Source: Cylindrospermum sp. FACHB-282
Lineage (GTDB): Bacteria; Cyanobacteriota; Cyanobacteriia; Cyanobacteriales; Nostocaceae
Assembly (NCBI RefSeq): GCF_014697195.1
Contig: NZ_JACJRJ010000025.1
Location: 1-64,000 of the forward strand
DNA: 64,000 bases
Direction of reading: 5' to 3'
Below are positions 18,694-26,221 of this stretch, piece after piece. Within the stretch, counting starts at the first letter, position 1. The number at the start of each line of letters is the position of its first letter. Under the pieces are notes generated by a model. The model was not told the origin of the DNA and did not search any database. It saw only the letters and a program-made list of their open reading frames with translations. The translations under genes and the position numbers were made by a program.

Positions 18694-18859
18694 CTGTACG
18701 GCAGGGAGTGCCGGAATTAACGCTTGAGGAGCTAGTTGAAAGACTAGGTTAACACTAACAAAAAAAACAGTTAGTGTGCCCAAGAAACCTGAGCCTTTTT
18801 GGTTAAGGTACTTCACTTTTTTTCGATATAAATAAACCTGCTTCGGCAGGTTTATTTTT
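18694..18859 (+). ncRNA. Putative structured small RNA or short leader transcript
   Basis: The region between the extended -10 promoter and a strong terminator contains successive perfect hairpins: CGGCA/TGCCG, CTAGT/ACTAG and ACACTAAC/GTTAGTGT. It also holds a 14-codon frame, GTG at 18708 to TAA at 18752 (VPELTLEELVERLG), without a well-placed ribosome site. I do not recognise it as 6S, tmRNA, SRP RNA or Yfr1. The 3' boundary is well defined; the 5' end is inferred. Confidence 0.5.
18831..18859 (+). terminator. Strong intrinsic terminator with TTCG loop
   Basis: An 11-bp perfect stem, AATAAACCTGC / GCAGGTTTATT, closed by a TTCG tetraloop and followed by TTT. It follows a T7 run about 15 bp upstream. 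The stem is A-flanked on its 5' side, so it could also work on the minus strand. Confidence 0.8.
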
Positions 18860-18943
18860 GACCAATTTCGATTTAATCTAACTTTGGCTACTTGCCAGCA
18901 GCGATTAAAATAAGTAAGCCACATATCCTGCTGGGAGACTTTG

Positions 18944-19079
18944 ATGAAAAGCTACAATTTTTGGCAAAAAATTACTACAGCGATTTTATCTAGCCTTTCT
19001 TGAGGGCTGTGGTGCAACTGCGTTCAAGATCAACAGATCAGGCAGATGTATTTTTGGTGTATTAACTAAGAGACAGAAT
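18944..19079 (+). pseudogene. Broken small lipoprotein gene (candidate)
   Basis: An ATG at 18944, with GGGAG 8 nt upstream, opens a 19-residue signal-like peptide (MKSYNFWQKITTAILSSLS) that stops at 19003. The next frame continues without a gap as FLEGCGATAFKINRSG, a lipobox-like LEGC, to a stop at the 19079 edge. A one-base frameshift in a small lipoprotein gene would explain both. Too short to be certain. Confidence 0.3.
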
Positions 19080-20344
19080 TAACACCAAGTCTGCACAACG
19101 CGACCTGTTAATTGTTGCCCAAACCAAGATGTATTAATAGAAAGTGTATAAAGATTTTGCCTGTTGACTTGCCAAGTGTTCTGGGGGTCAAATAGTGTTA
19201 ATTCTGCCTTTTGACCAGGTGCGATCGCATTTACTTTTTGCTCCAAACACTCCGCTGGTCTGGTACTCAACCCCTGCCATAATTCTACAGCTGTAAATTC
19301 CCCAGTTTCTACAAGATGCTGCCACAGTAGGGGTAATGCTAACTCAAAACCAATGGCCCCCGCTGGTGATTCGGCAAATGCCTGCACTTTTTCTTCGTAG
19401 GTGTAGCCCCTGTGGTCAATAGCGATCGCATCAATCACTCCCCCACGTACCCCCCCACGCAACGCAGCGACATCACTGGGATTGCCTAAAGGCGGGTCTA
19501 AATGCAACGAAGTGTGATAACTTTTAACCGCTTTGGTATCCAATAACAGATGCAGCCAAGTAGTGCTGGCGGTAATCGGTAAACCTTGAGCTTTTGCGGC
19601 TGCTATCAGTTCCACACTGCGAGCTGTGGAGACGCGCATAATATGTACTGGTGTGCCTATAGCGGCGACTAATTCCAATAAAGCGGCAATAGCAGTGGTT
19701 TCAGCACTGGCGGGTATAGGGGGTAAACCCAAACGCAACGATTCTGCACCTTCCCGCATCACCCCATTTGCCATTAATTGGCGATCGCACGGCCAAAATG
19801 CTACAGGTTTATTAAAAGGTTGGAGATATTCCAACACCCGCCGCACTAATCCCAAATTTTCCCAAGGTTGACCATCAGTAAAACCAACAACTCCCCCTGC
19901 TGCTAAATCAGCTAATTCCGTCAATTGCTTACCAGCAACATCCAGAGTCAGCCCACCCCACAACTGAAGATGGGGGAGAGTTTTCTCCTTCTCTCCCCCT
20001 CTCATATAAAGCAACTGTGCCACCAGACTAGGATTATCGATGGGTGGAGATGTATCAGGTAAAATGCTCACTCTCGTAAAACCACCAGCAGCAGCAGCTT
20101 GCAAGAAAGACAACAAAGTTTCTCGTTCTTCAAACCCCGGTTCGCCGGAGTGGCTATACAAATCTACCAACCCAGGACCAAGAACCAATCCCCGACAATC
20201 GCGGACTTGAGTATCAGGACTGATATCAGCAATATCTAAGGCTATCCTTTGGATATAATTATCAGCAATCAACACATCCCCTAATTGATCAGTTCCCGAC
20301 ACCGGATCTATCACCCGTACTTGTTGCAGCAATTCAGTAGTCAT
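19079..20344 (-). CDS. Dihydroorotase-like protein, probably non-catalytic
   Basis: A 421-residue amidohydrolase-fold paralogue of the pyrC product. The metal site is degraded: the DxHxH/R motif reads DLYSHSGEPG, the carboxylated-lysine segment reads VVGFTDGQPW with no lysine, and the expected HAED reads WPCDRQ. Only VHIMRVSTA and IAIDHRGYTYEEK keep their positions. Non-catalytic DHOase homologues are known as structural partners of aspartate carbamoyltransferase in some bacteria; that is a reasonable guess here. It is in the same window as the likely active copy at 1454. Confidence 0.85.
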   Translation of the reverse strand: MTTELLQQVRVIDPVSGTDQLGDVLIADNYIQRIALDIADISPDTQVRDCRGLVLGPGLVDLYSHSGEPGFEERETLLSFLQAAAAGGFTRVSILPDTSPPIDNPSLVAQLLYMRGGEKEKTLPHLQLWGGLTLDVAGKQLTELADLAAGGVVGFTDGQPWENLGLVRRVLEYLQPFNKPVAFWPCDRQLMANGVMREGAESLRLGLPPIPASAETTAIAALLELVAAIGTPVHIMRVSTARSVELIAAAKAQGLPITASTTWLHLLLDTKAVKSYHTSLHLDPPLGNPSDVAALRGGVRGGVIDAIAIDHRGYTYEEKVQAFAESPAGAIGFELALPLLWQHLVETGEFTAVELWQGLSTRPAECLEQKVNAIAPGQKAELTLFDPQNTWQVNRQNLYTLSINTSWFGQQLTGRVVQTWC

Positions 20345-20793
20345 GTGAGCTATCAGCTATTATTTATCAGCGCTTAAGCTGTTTATCTATTGTTAAGTAG
20401 ATCAACTTAATTAAACGTAAGACCTCTCCTCAAACCTCTCACCCTTCCCTACTAGGCAAGGGAGTTGGGGGGTTAGGTCTATTTGATGTTTTTTAAGGTT
20501 GACTTACTTGTTTAATTTAGGACTTACTTTCCTTTACAAATTTACCGTCTTTTCCGGTTTTTTTGATGCGCCTCTTTACGCATCCTACCTGTAGGGTGGT
20601 TTCCCTAACGCACGAATCATGATTTTTAACGACACAAACCATACCCCATATTTGCTATTTTTTGTCCGTTAAGTCCTATAATTTTTAACCGTGTCTATTT
20701 TAAATTGTTTGGTTCCATTACCTAGTTAAAACTAGGGAATGAAACCTATATGGATAAAGTTCCCAATTCAAAATCTAAGATTGAGATGATCCT
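20345..20793. repeat. Repeat-filled intergenic region with TTAGGACTTA-ended element
   Basis: No gene seen. An element at about 20517-20682 has ends TTAGGACTTAC and GTTAAGTCCTATAA, and an interior with CCTACCTGTAGGGTGG and TTTCCCTAACGCACGAATCA, which recur at 47585-47622. A purine/pyrimidine-rich stretch at 20419-20480 (CCTCTCACCCTTCCC) is a common filler repeat. The motif at 20712-20745 is listed separately. Confidence 0.6.
20712..20745 (+). repeat. Solitary CRISPR-repeat-like 34-mer
   Basis: It begins GTTCCATTACC, contains the perfect internal palindrome CCTAGTTAAAACTAGG, and ends GGGAATGAAAC. This resembles the GTTTC...GGGATTGAAAC pattern of Nostoc CRISPR repeats. No second copy occurs within 200 bp and no cas gene is near, so it is at best an orphan repeat. 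Confidence 0.3.
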
Positions 20794-22137
20794 CTACAAT
20801 GCACCAGCAGCAGTTTTATCCAAAACACCGCCACTCAAATGAGTGGTGATATTCATCGCTTGCAGTACAGGTAAACCATTTAATCCCAAGGGGTAGTCGA
20901 TAACGCTAACTGCACCATTCCCCTGGCGGAAATTCCAGAAATTGTCTGGTGATAAACCCAGAAGATAACAAAGCAAAGTTTTATTAGTGGCGTCGTGTGC
21001 TACTACTAATCCGGTTTGGGGTTGATTGGCTAACGCTGCTTGTACCATTGACTGCCAAGCCGTGACGCTGCGTTCCCATACCTGTTGCAAATTTTCCCCT
21101 TCAGGCATTTGAACTCCTGCGGGTTCTGTCCGCCAGCGTTCCAACTCTCCCGGAAATTCTTGCTCTATTTCAGATTCAAATTTTCCTTCCCAAAGTCCGT
21201 GGCTAATTTCCCTTAAACCATCTTGTAATTCCAACTTTACACCAGGATGTTGCTTTAAGATAATCTCTGCCGTTTCTTTAGGACGCGCCATTGTACTACT
21301 AACGGCAAAATCAATTGCTACATCTTGGAGAAATTCCCCGGCTTTAGCTGCCTGTTGTCTCCCATTGTCATTCAGGGGAACGTCTATTTGCCCTTGGAAC
21401 TTACCTTGGCGATTCCATTCCGTTTCTCCGTGACGTACCAACAATAATCTAATGCCCTGATGACCTGGCCGCAATGTCGGTAGAGTTTCTCCCATGTGTT
21501 GCGTCTGATTCATCGATTCTAGTTGGACTGGTTCCCCCAATCCTCCAGCAAAATTCAAAACGGTGACACCACAATTAGATTGCTGTATGGAATGATAGCG
21601 ACTTGGGGAAATACCCAAAGCGGTGCTAATAAGGGCGCGATTAATGCCGTTATGCCCGACGATGAGAATGGTTTCCTTTGGATGGCGGGGCAAAGTTTCT
21701 TGCCAAAACTGCCGCGCTTGGGCGTATAAAGCCACAACAGGAAAATGTTCTCTTGTTCCCGAACTGTCGTTAATCAGCATCCGCAGTTCGTCGGGGTGTT
21801 CTTGCCAGATGCGGTAGTCGGCAGCAAACTTCTGCTTGACATCAGCAGAGAGCATTTCTGCCCACAAAGGCAGATCAATTTCCAGCAGTTTTTCAGAAAT
21901 CTGGGGAACGGCAGGCTGTTCAGTTAATTCACTATGAATAATCTCTGCTGTCTTTTTTGCTCGCTGTAGTGGGCTACTGTAAACGGCGTTAAATAAAATA
22001 TTACTAATAGCTCTGCCTACTTTTCTGGCGTCGTTACAGCCTTTTTCGGTTAAACTTGACACATCGGTGCGCCCTTGGATGCGCTTCTCGGTGTTATAAG
22101 TGCTTTGACCGTGACGCACAATGATGACTCGTGTCAT
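20794..22137 (-). CDS. Two-domain histidine phosphatase (phosphoglycerate mutase family)
   Basis: A 447-residue tandem duplication of the histidine phosphatase fold. Domain 1 starts MTRVIIVRHGQSTYN (phospho-His at residue 9) and contains IVGHNGINRAL; domain 2 starts IRLLLVRHGETEWNRQGK near residue 225 and contains VVAHDATNK. Both halves keep the RHG and the second catalytic histidine, so both may be active. Cyanobacterial proteins of this layout are annotated as phosphoglycerate mutases, but sugar-phosphate phosphatase activity is equally possible. Confidence 0.88.
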   Translation of the reverse strand: MTRVIIVRHGQSTYNTEKRIQGRTDVSSLTEKGCNDARKVGRAISNILFNAVYSSPLQRAKKTAEIIHSELTEQPAVPQISEKLLEIDLPLWAEMLSADVKQKFAADYRIWQEHPDELRMLINDSSGTREHFPVVALYAQARQFWQETLPRHPKETILIVGHNGINRALISTALGISPSRYHSIQQSNCGVTVLNFAGGLGEPVQLESMNQTQHMGETLPTLRPGHQGIRLLLVRHGETEWNRQGKFQGQIDVPLNDNGRQQAAKAGEFLQDVAIDFAVSSTMARPKETAEIILKQHPGVKLELQDGLREISHGLWEGKFESEIEQEFPGELERWRTEPAGVQMPEGENLQQVWERSVTAWQSMVQAALANQPQTGLVVAHDATNKTLLCYLLGLSPDNFWNFRQGNGAVSVIDYPLGLNGLPVLQAMNITTHLSGGVLDKTAAGAL

Positions 22138-22247
22138 CTGTCTAGCCCTCCTCTATCTAAAGGACTAATCTTACAATAATCTAAGAGATAGATTGGACAT
22201 TTGTCTTGCTGAATTCAATCATGACTGCGGTGCAAAGCGCCCACCTC

Positions 22248-22640
22248 TCAGAATTGGTTCTCAGAATTACCAGCAGCACTAGGGGATGTTCTCGCTTTCA
22301 GACCTCGGTAAGATATCCGAATGAAGGCTACAGAATCAATCAACCCGCAAATATCACAGGCAACAGCCAATGCATTCAGCGCCATTAGCGTAGTAACACC
22401 CTCTGCTGCTAAGGCTGCAATAAACTCTGTAACACCCTCAGCACTGGCATCTATGGGCATTTGCCCAATCAGGCAACGAAGACAACCAACTGATGAATTA
22501 ATACCTGGTGAATCATGAGTGTCTATTGCTAACCGAATTATGCCCACCATTAGTTGATCAGGCGTGATGCCCTCTGTTAGCAAAAAGGTAAATAGTGTTG
22601 CCAAACTCTGGGGGGTGTTTTGGTCAAGTTTGATAGTCAT
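22248..22640 (-). CDS. Hypothetical protein
   Basis: I do not recognise it. The ATG at 22640 gives about 130 residues beginning MTIKLDQNTPQSLATLF; AAGGA lies about 13 nt upstream. The frame is open upstream to 22751, but that extra part is basic and looks non-native. The middle has two alpha-helical, alanine-rich segments (EFIAALAAEGVTTLMALNAL), each starting after EGVT or EGIT. No signal peptide or clear membrane segment. Confidence 0.5.
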   Translation of the reverse strand: MTIKLDQNTPQSLATLFTFLLTEGITPDQLMVGIIRLAIDTHDSPGINSSVGCLRCLIGQMPIDASAEGVTEFIAALAAEGVTTLMALNALAVACDICGLIDSVAFIRISYRGLKARTSPSAAGNSENQF

Positions 22641-22796
22641 CACGCCTATTCCTTCAGTAAATGCTTTATTCTTCTGCAAATACTTACCAAGCTTTTTAAG
22701 TAAGTACCCGGAAAAATTGGGAAATAGGGTGGTAAGCAAGGGGTGATACAAGTGCCAAGGGCGGATATTTCAAGCCTACACAGCCTTGATGGCTAT

Positions 22797-23129
22797 TTAC
22801 TCGCTGCCCAAATCCAACTGCAATTGCAACCCGTCATTACCGTTACTGGATTGAGCCGGTTGCAAGAAAATAGGAGGGAATGGCTGTGATATTGATTCGT
22901 TGACGGGTAATTTGTCTGAAGTTGTGTTATCGCTTCTAGGATTTTGTTGCTCAAAAAATTTCCCGAAGTCACGCTGGGCGCTTCTGTCATCAATTCCCAC
23001 TAGAGAATCACCACTTAAGGTGAAATTTTCTAGATTTGGTTTTGGCTCTGGTGACTGTGCGAAAACTGAGCTTTCTAAGGCTCCTAAGACTGCCATAATT
23101 GCTAAAGCAGCAGTAATTTTATTGTTCAT
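22797..23129 (-). CDS. Secreted hypothetical protein
   Basis: A 110-residue protein with an N-terminal signal peptide (MNNKITAALAIMAVLGALES, likely cleavage after VFAQ or SVFA). The mature part is acidic and rich in Ser, Asn and Pro, with low predicted order. No domain recognised. It is separated from the gene at 22248 by about 150 bp in the same orientation. Confidence 0.7.
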   Translation of the reverse strand: MNNKITAALAIMAVLGALESSVFAQSPEPKPNLENFTLSGDSLVGIDDRSAQRDFGKFFEQQNPRSDNTTSDKLPVNESISQPFPPIFLQPAQSSNGNDGLQLQLDLGSE

Positions 23130-23341
23130 TTAATCCAATTTTTTTTAAGATTGCTTGTTTTTATTTCTCTAATACCAATTATTTGCCAATTTGCGATTAA
23201 TAATTGGTCAAGATATTAGCGAGGCAACAAAGATATGTTTGCGTCTCTTTGCTAAAGCTATTATAGTTTATTTTTTAAAATTTATCCTAATTTGATATCC
23301 TTAAGTTGTCAACACTTTTGGTTATCAGTTAAGCAAAACAA
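23130..23341. other. AT-rich intergenic stretch
   Basis: Upstream region of the secreted protein gene. It contains AT-rich sequence with TTATAGTTTA-like elements; no gene or clear regulatory motif was identified. Confidence 0.4.
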
Positions 23342-23456
23342 CTATAGCAGTCCTAAATCATTTGTGAACACAAAGATACCCGACTTCTCTAAGAAGTCGG
23401 GTATCTGACTCACTTTATGTTCACAAATCAAATAGGATTGCTATAGATAAAATAAT
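23342..23456. mobile_element. 115-bp palindromic MITE (CTATAGCAGTCCTAAAT family)
   Basis: The ends are near-perfect inverted repeats of about 34 bp: CTATAGCAGTCCTAAATCAT from the left and CTATAGCAATCCTATTTGAT from the right, both continuing TTGTGAACA. The centre is a palindrome, ACCCGACTTCT...AGAAGTCGGGT. The whole element can fold into one hairpin. Confidence 0.8.
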
Positions 23457-23552
23457 CGCTTTGGCGATGTAGCAAATTATGAAAAAAATAGATACCCCTC
23501 TTCTGTCACTCTCCGAAAACATTTGCCATTTCTGAATTCGATACACTTATGC

Positions 23553-23589
23553 GGAAATAGGAATGATTAATGTTAATCGTTCTATTTCC
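23553..23589. repeat. Long hairpin downstream of nucleotidyltransferase-like gene
   Basis: GGAAATAG and CTATTTCC frame a second stem, AATGATTAA/TTAATCGTT, with a TG loop and one bulged G, making a 17-bp hairpin. There is no T-run, so a classical terminator is not shown. It lies 128 bp past the stop of the minus-strand gene at 23717. Confidence 0.5.
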
Positions 23590-23716
23590 CAACACTACCG
23601 TGTCAGCCACTTTCGATAGCCTGAGCTAACGGAGCCTCAGTACAGATTCACTTTCGTTATTCTTGTCGGTCTTACCCTAGCCTCCCTTTGCTAGTAATCA
23701 ATTACGTCTATGGCTT

Positions 23717-24973
23717 TCATCTGTATTTACTATTAGTTATGTATCTGCTTACCAAGCGTATTGGTCGGATTAAGTAGTATAGGAAAGAAAGACCAGATGG
23801 CAATGGGAAAAATTCCCGGTCTGCTTGGGTAGTATCAGTGATTACAAGCCTGGTTGTAAAACTCAAAAATTGCCACACCAGATAAACACGATCTGGCATG
23901 CTGCTGAGTGGACCATTTATCATTAGGTGCTGAAAAAAAAGTTTAATTATCAGTGGACTTTTAATTTCCGTGAAAAGCTGTTTCCGCATCCGTACAGCAT
24001 AAATTAAAATTGTTGGATCGACTTGGATCTGTTCTTGAATAGCCTGCTTTACTTGCGCTGGCAAAGGGGCATTCAGGAGACTGTTAACTATAAGTAGACT
24101 AATAAAGAATGGTCTTTTAAGTTCCAGACTGCTTACTTGCTGCAATAAGTGTTCCCAATTCAATGTCTGTTGAATGCGGAATAATTCAGCTAAATCGCAA
24201 ATCTGAGCTAAAGACTCTCTACCTTCATTAACTCCTCTGGCAACTTGTACAGCGAGGATGATCAACAAATCATCAGAAGAGAAGTCGATGATAGATTCAC
24301 CTTTGAGAGTTAAAAACTTGCTTCGTTGCCACAATGTTTCAAAATCAGGAAGTTTAAAAGGGAAGTAATCTAAGGGAGTCAGTTCCCAGTGAAGATCCAC
24401 CACTACTTCTGGTTTCTGACTATGGACAAAAGTTTGTTGCCAACTACCGTCAGTCTCTAGTTGATATTTCTGAGTAATCAATAATTCTTGAACTTTGACT
24501 ATATCCTGTTGTTTCACCAGAATATCCAAGTCGCTAAACTGCCTCATGGCTAAGTTGTCATAAATAGAAATAGCTAAAACAAGTCCTTTAAAAGGAATTG
24601 CTGGAATTTTGTGAGATTGAAAGAGCTTAAGAAGGTTAAGCAGTTCGTGACTCAAAAATAAGTTGCGGCTAGCATTAGTGTGATAATGATTCTGAAGCTG
24701 AGTTAATACTGTTTTGGGAATAGCTTCTCTCCACATCGTCTTGAAGGTCTGGTACAGGAGTGGTATCGTCCCATGACGATCTGCTATTTGCATGAGATAT
24801 GCCCAGTCTATGTCTTGCTGGAGCAGGGTTTGAATTCGCTCTGCTGTTTCGGGGTCTATGCGAGTTCGGGTACAACAGAGAAGTAGCTCGATTTCTTGAC
24901 GGCTAACCTTTGTTGGAAATTGATTAATAGACTGGTTTAATGTAATCATACTAATAATAAATACAACACCCAT
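23717..24973 (-). CDS. Nucleotidyltransferase family protein (NTP_transf_5-like)
   Basis: A 418-residue protein resembling the uncharacterised nucleotidyltransferase family PF14907. The hallmark is AIPFKGLVLAISIYDNLAMR followed by FSDLDILVK, in which the two Asp form the metal-binding DxD, and VVDLHWELTP, which carries a third acidic residue. Such genes are often found in RiPP (lasso peptide) or polysaccharide clusters, neither of which is visible here. The start could be the ATG at 24973 or the ATG at 24949 (MITLNQ). It sits inside the inverted-repeat bounded segment 23492-25057. Confidence 0.75.
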   Translation of the reverse strand: MGVVFIISMITLNQSINQFPTKVSRQEIELLLCCTRTRIDPETAERIQTLLQQDIDWAYLMQIADRHGTIPLLYQTFKTMWREAIPKTVLTQLQNHYHTNASRNLFLSHELLNLLKLFQSHKIPAIPFKGLVLAISIYDNLAMRQFSDLDILVKQQDIVKVQELLITQKYQLETDGSWQQTFVHSQKPEVVVDLHWELTPLDYFPFKLPDFETLWQRSKFLTLKGESIIDFSSDDLLIILAVQVARGVNEGRESLAQICDLAELFRIQQTLNWEHLLQQVSSLELKRPFFISLLIVNSLLNAPLPAQVKQAIQEQIQVDPTILIYAVRMRKQLFTEIKSPLIIKLFFQHLMINGPLSSMPDRVYLVWQFLSFTTRLVITDTTQADREFFPLPSGLSFLYYLIRPIRLVSRYITNSKYR

Positions 24974-25194
24974 TTTTTTATAATAGGATAGGTTGCATTG
25001 ATTGGTTGATAAGGCTTTCAGAAATTGCCCTCCCGGAAAGTGACAAAAGAGGGGTATTATATTTCTCCGTAAAATCTTAAAAAAATATTAATTAAAATTG
25101 TGGAAATGCCGATTTAGCGATTTCCCTAGGTTGGGCATATCGCAATACACTTCAGTTAAGCATTTCTTCCTTCTCTTCCTTTGCGAACTTTTGC

Positions 25195-25392
25195 GTTCTA
25201 CAGCCCTATGCCTAACGGCAGGCTTACGCCAACGGGCATCGCTGCGCGCGTGCGGTTTGTTAAAAAATTCACTTTGATAAAGAGTTAAGCCTTAACACCA
25301 AGCGTATTGGGGCATATCGAAGACAGCTAACGCGTAGCGTAACGGACACATAAGCTATGCGTTAGCGTAGCATGCTGGAGGCGATCGCACTA
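25195..25392. repeat. Palindromic dispersed repeats
   Basis: The segment 25203-25256 is the reverse complement of the core of the MITE at 10107-10261 (shared CAGCGATGCCCGTTGGCGTA). A second palindrome-rich stretch, GCTAACGCGTAGCGTAAC with GCTATGCGTTAGCGTAGC, occupies 25328-25372 and ends in a HIP1-like GCGATCGCA. No gene seen between 25058 and 25394. Confidence 0.65.
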
Positions 25393-25394
25393 TT

Positions 25395-26060
25395 TTACCG
25401 CGAAGGTGGAGTTGGAGTTGGAGTTGGAGTTGGCTCTTGTGTACCTAACCTAGAATTGAGAGCATCGCGCAGCTTTTGGTTAAGTAATACACGATTGATA
25501 GAGTGAATCACTCCGTTGCTAGCTGGAATATCTGATTGGATAATACTGGCATCATTCACAATGATCCTATTTGGACTCACGCGCACTGCAACACCACCGT
25601 TGAGGGTGTCTAATGTACCAGTTTTTAATTCATTGGCTGTTACCTTACCAGATATCAAATGATAGCTGAGAATTTGGCGTAACAGATCCCTATTTCCTGC
25701 TTGGAGGAGAAAATTTAATGCACCTGGTGGTAAGGATTCATTGAAAGCTTGATCTGTAGGTGCAAAAATGGTGTAGTTGCCTGTAGTAAGGGTTTCAGTT
25801 AATCCAGCAGCTTGTACGGCTCGTACTAAAGTGCTAAAAGCAGGAATGGCATTTGCTACCTCGATCAGGTTTCCAGTAGCAGTAGTGGCGGGTGTAGCTG
25901 GGGTTGTACCGGGTGTAGCTGGGGTTGTACCGGGTGTCGCTGGGGTTGTACCGGGTTGACTTTGAGCTATGAGAGGAAAGCTAAGAAAAGCAGTAGCGGC
26001 AATGATTCCAGTGATCACAGCCACTTTTTTGGGTAGTTGAGTCAGATAATTAGTATTCAT
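25395..26060 (-). CDS. Secreted fasciclin-domain protein
   Basis: I start it at the ATG at 26060 (MNTNYLTQLPKK), which gives a signal peptide with VITGIIAATAFLSFPLIAQS. A PGTTPAT linker repeated three times follows, then one FAS1 domain (about 65-205) with TIFAPTDQAFN and the H-box region SYHLISGKV. A PTPTPTPTPP tail ends it. FAS1 proteins are cell-surface adhesion or matrix proteins. At DNA level the linkers are tandem repeats: a 21-bp unit near 25895-25958 and a 6-bp GGAGTT unit near 25406-25431. Confidence 0.88.
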   Translation of the reverse strand: MNTNYLTQLPKKVAVITGIIAATAFLSFPLIAQSQPGTTPATPGTTPATPGTTPATPATTATGNLIEVANAIPAFSTLVRAVQAAGLTETLTTGNYTIFAPTDQAFNESLPPGALNFLLQAGNRDLLRQILSYHLISGKVTANELKTGTLDTLNGGVAVRVSPNRIIVNDASIIQSDIPASNGVIHSINRVLLNQKLRDALNSRLGTQEPTPTPTPTPPSR

Positions 26061-26221
26061 GATTGCTCTTATGTTGGAAGGCAAAAAGCTAATTACCCCT
26101 CCACCCTATTGAAGATTTGTTTATGGCTCCTCTGACGTTAGAGGTATATCTGAGGACATAATAATTAAGACAAATATCATGGCAAGGAGCAAAGGTGCAA
26201 AAACAAGCAATGTCAGATTTA

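Larger units (their letters stand above)
23492..25057. mobile_element. Putative gene-carrying element bounded by inverted repeats
   Basis: The left arm at 23492-23535 reads ATACCCCTCTTCTGTCACTC and ends ATTTCTGA. The right arm at 25018-25057, read inward, gives ATACCCCTCTTTTGTCACTT and also ends ATTTCTGA. The two arms therefore match over about 40 bp with some changes and face each other around one 418-residue gene. No transposase gene and no clear target duplication were found, so mobility is an inference. The arms could instead be paired regulatory or terminator sequences. Confidence 0.5.

Noticed and set aside
18676-18924. 82-residue open frame on the minus strand over the small RNA
   Set aside because: Runs antisense through the hairpins and terminator; composition is not protein-like.
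20712-20745. CRISPR array
   Set aside because: Only one repeat-like unit, no spacer spacing and no cas genes; kept only as an orphan repeat.
22797-22993. 66-residue frame overlapping the secreted protein gene
   Set aside because: Out-of-frame shadow of the 110-residue protein, which has a clear signal peptide.
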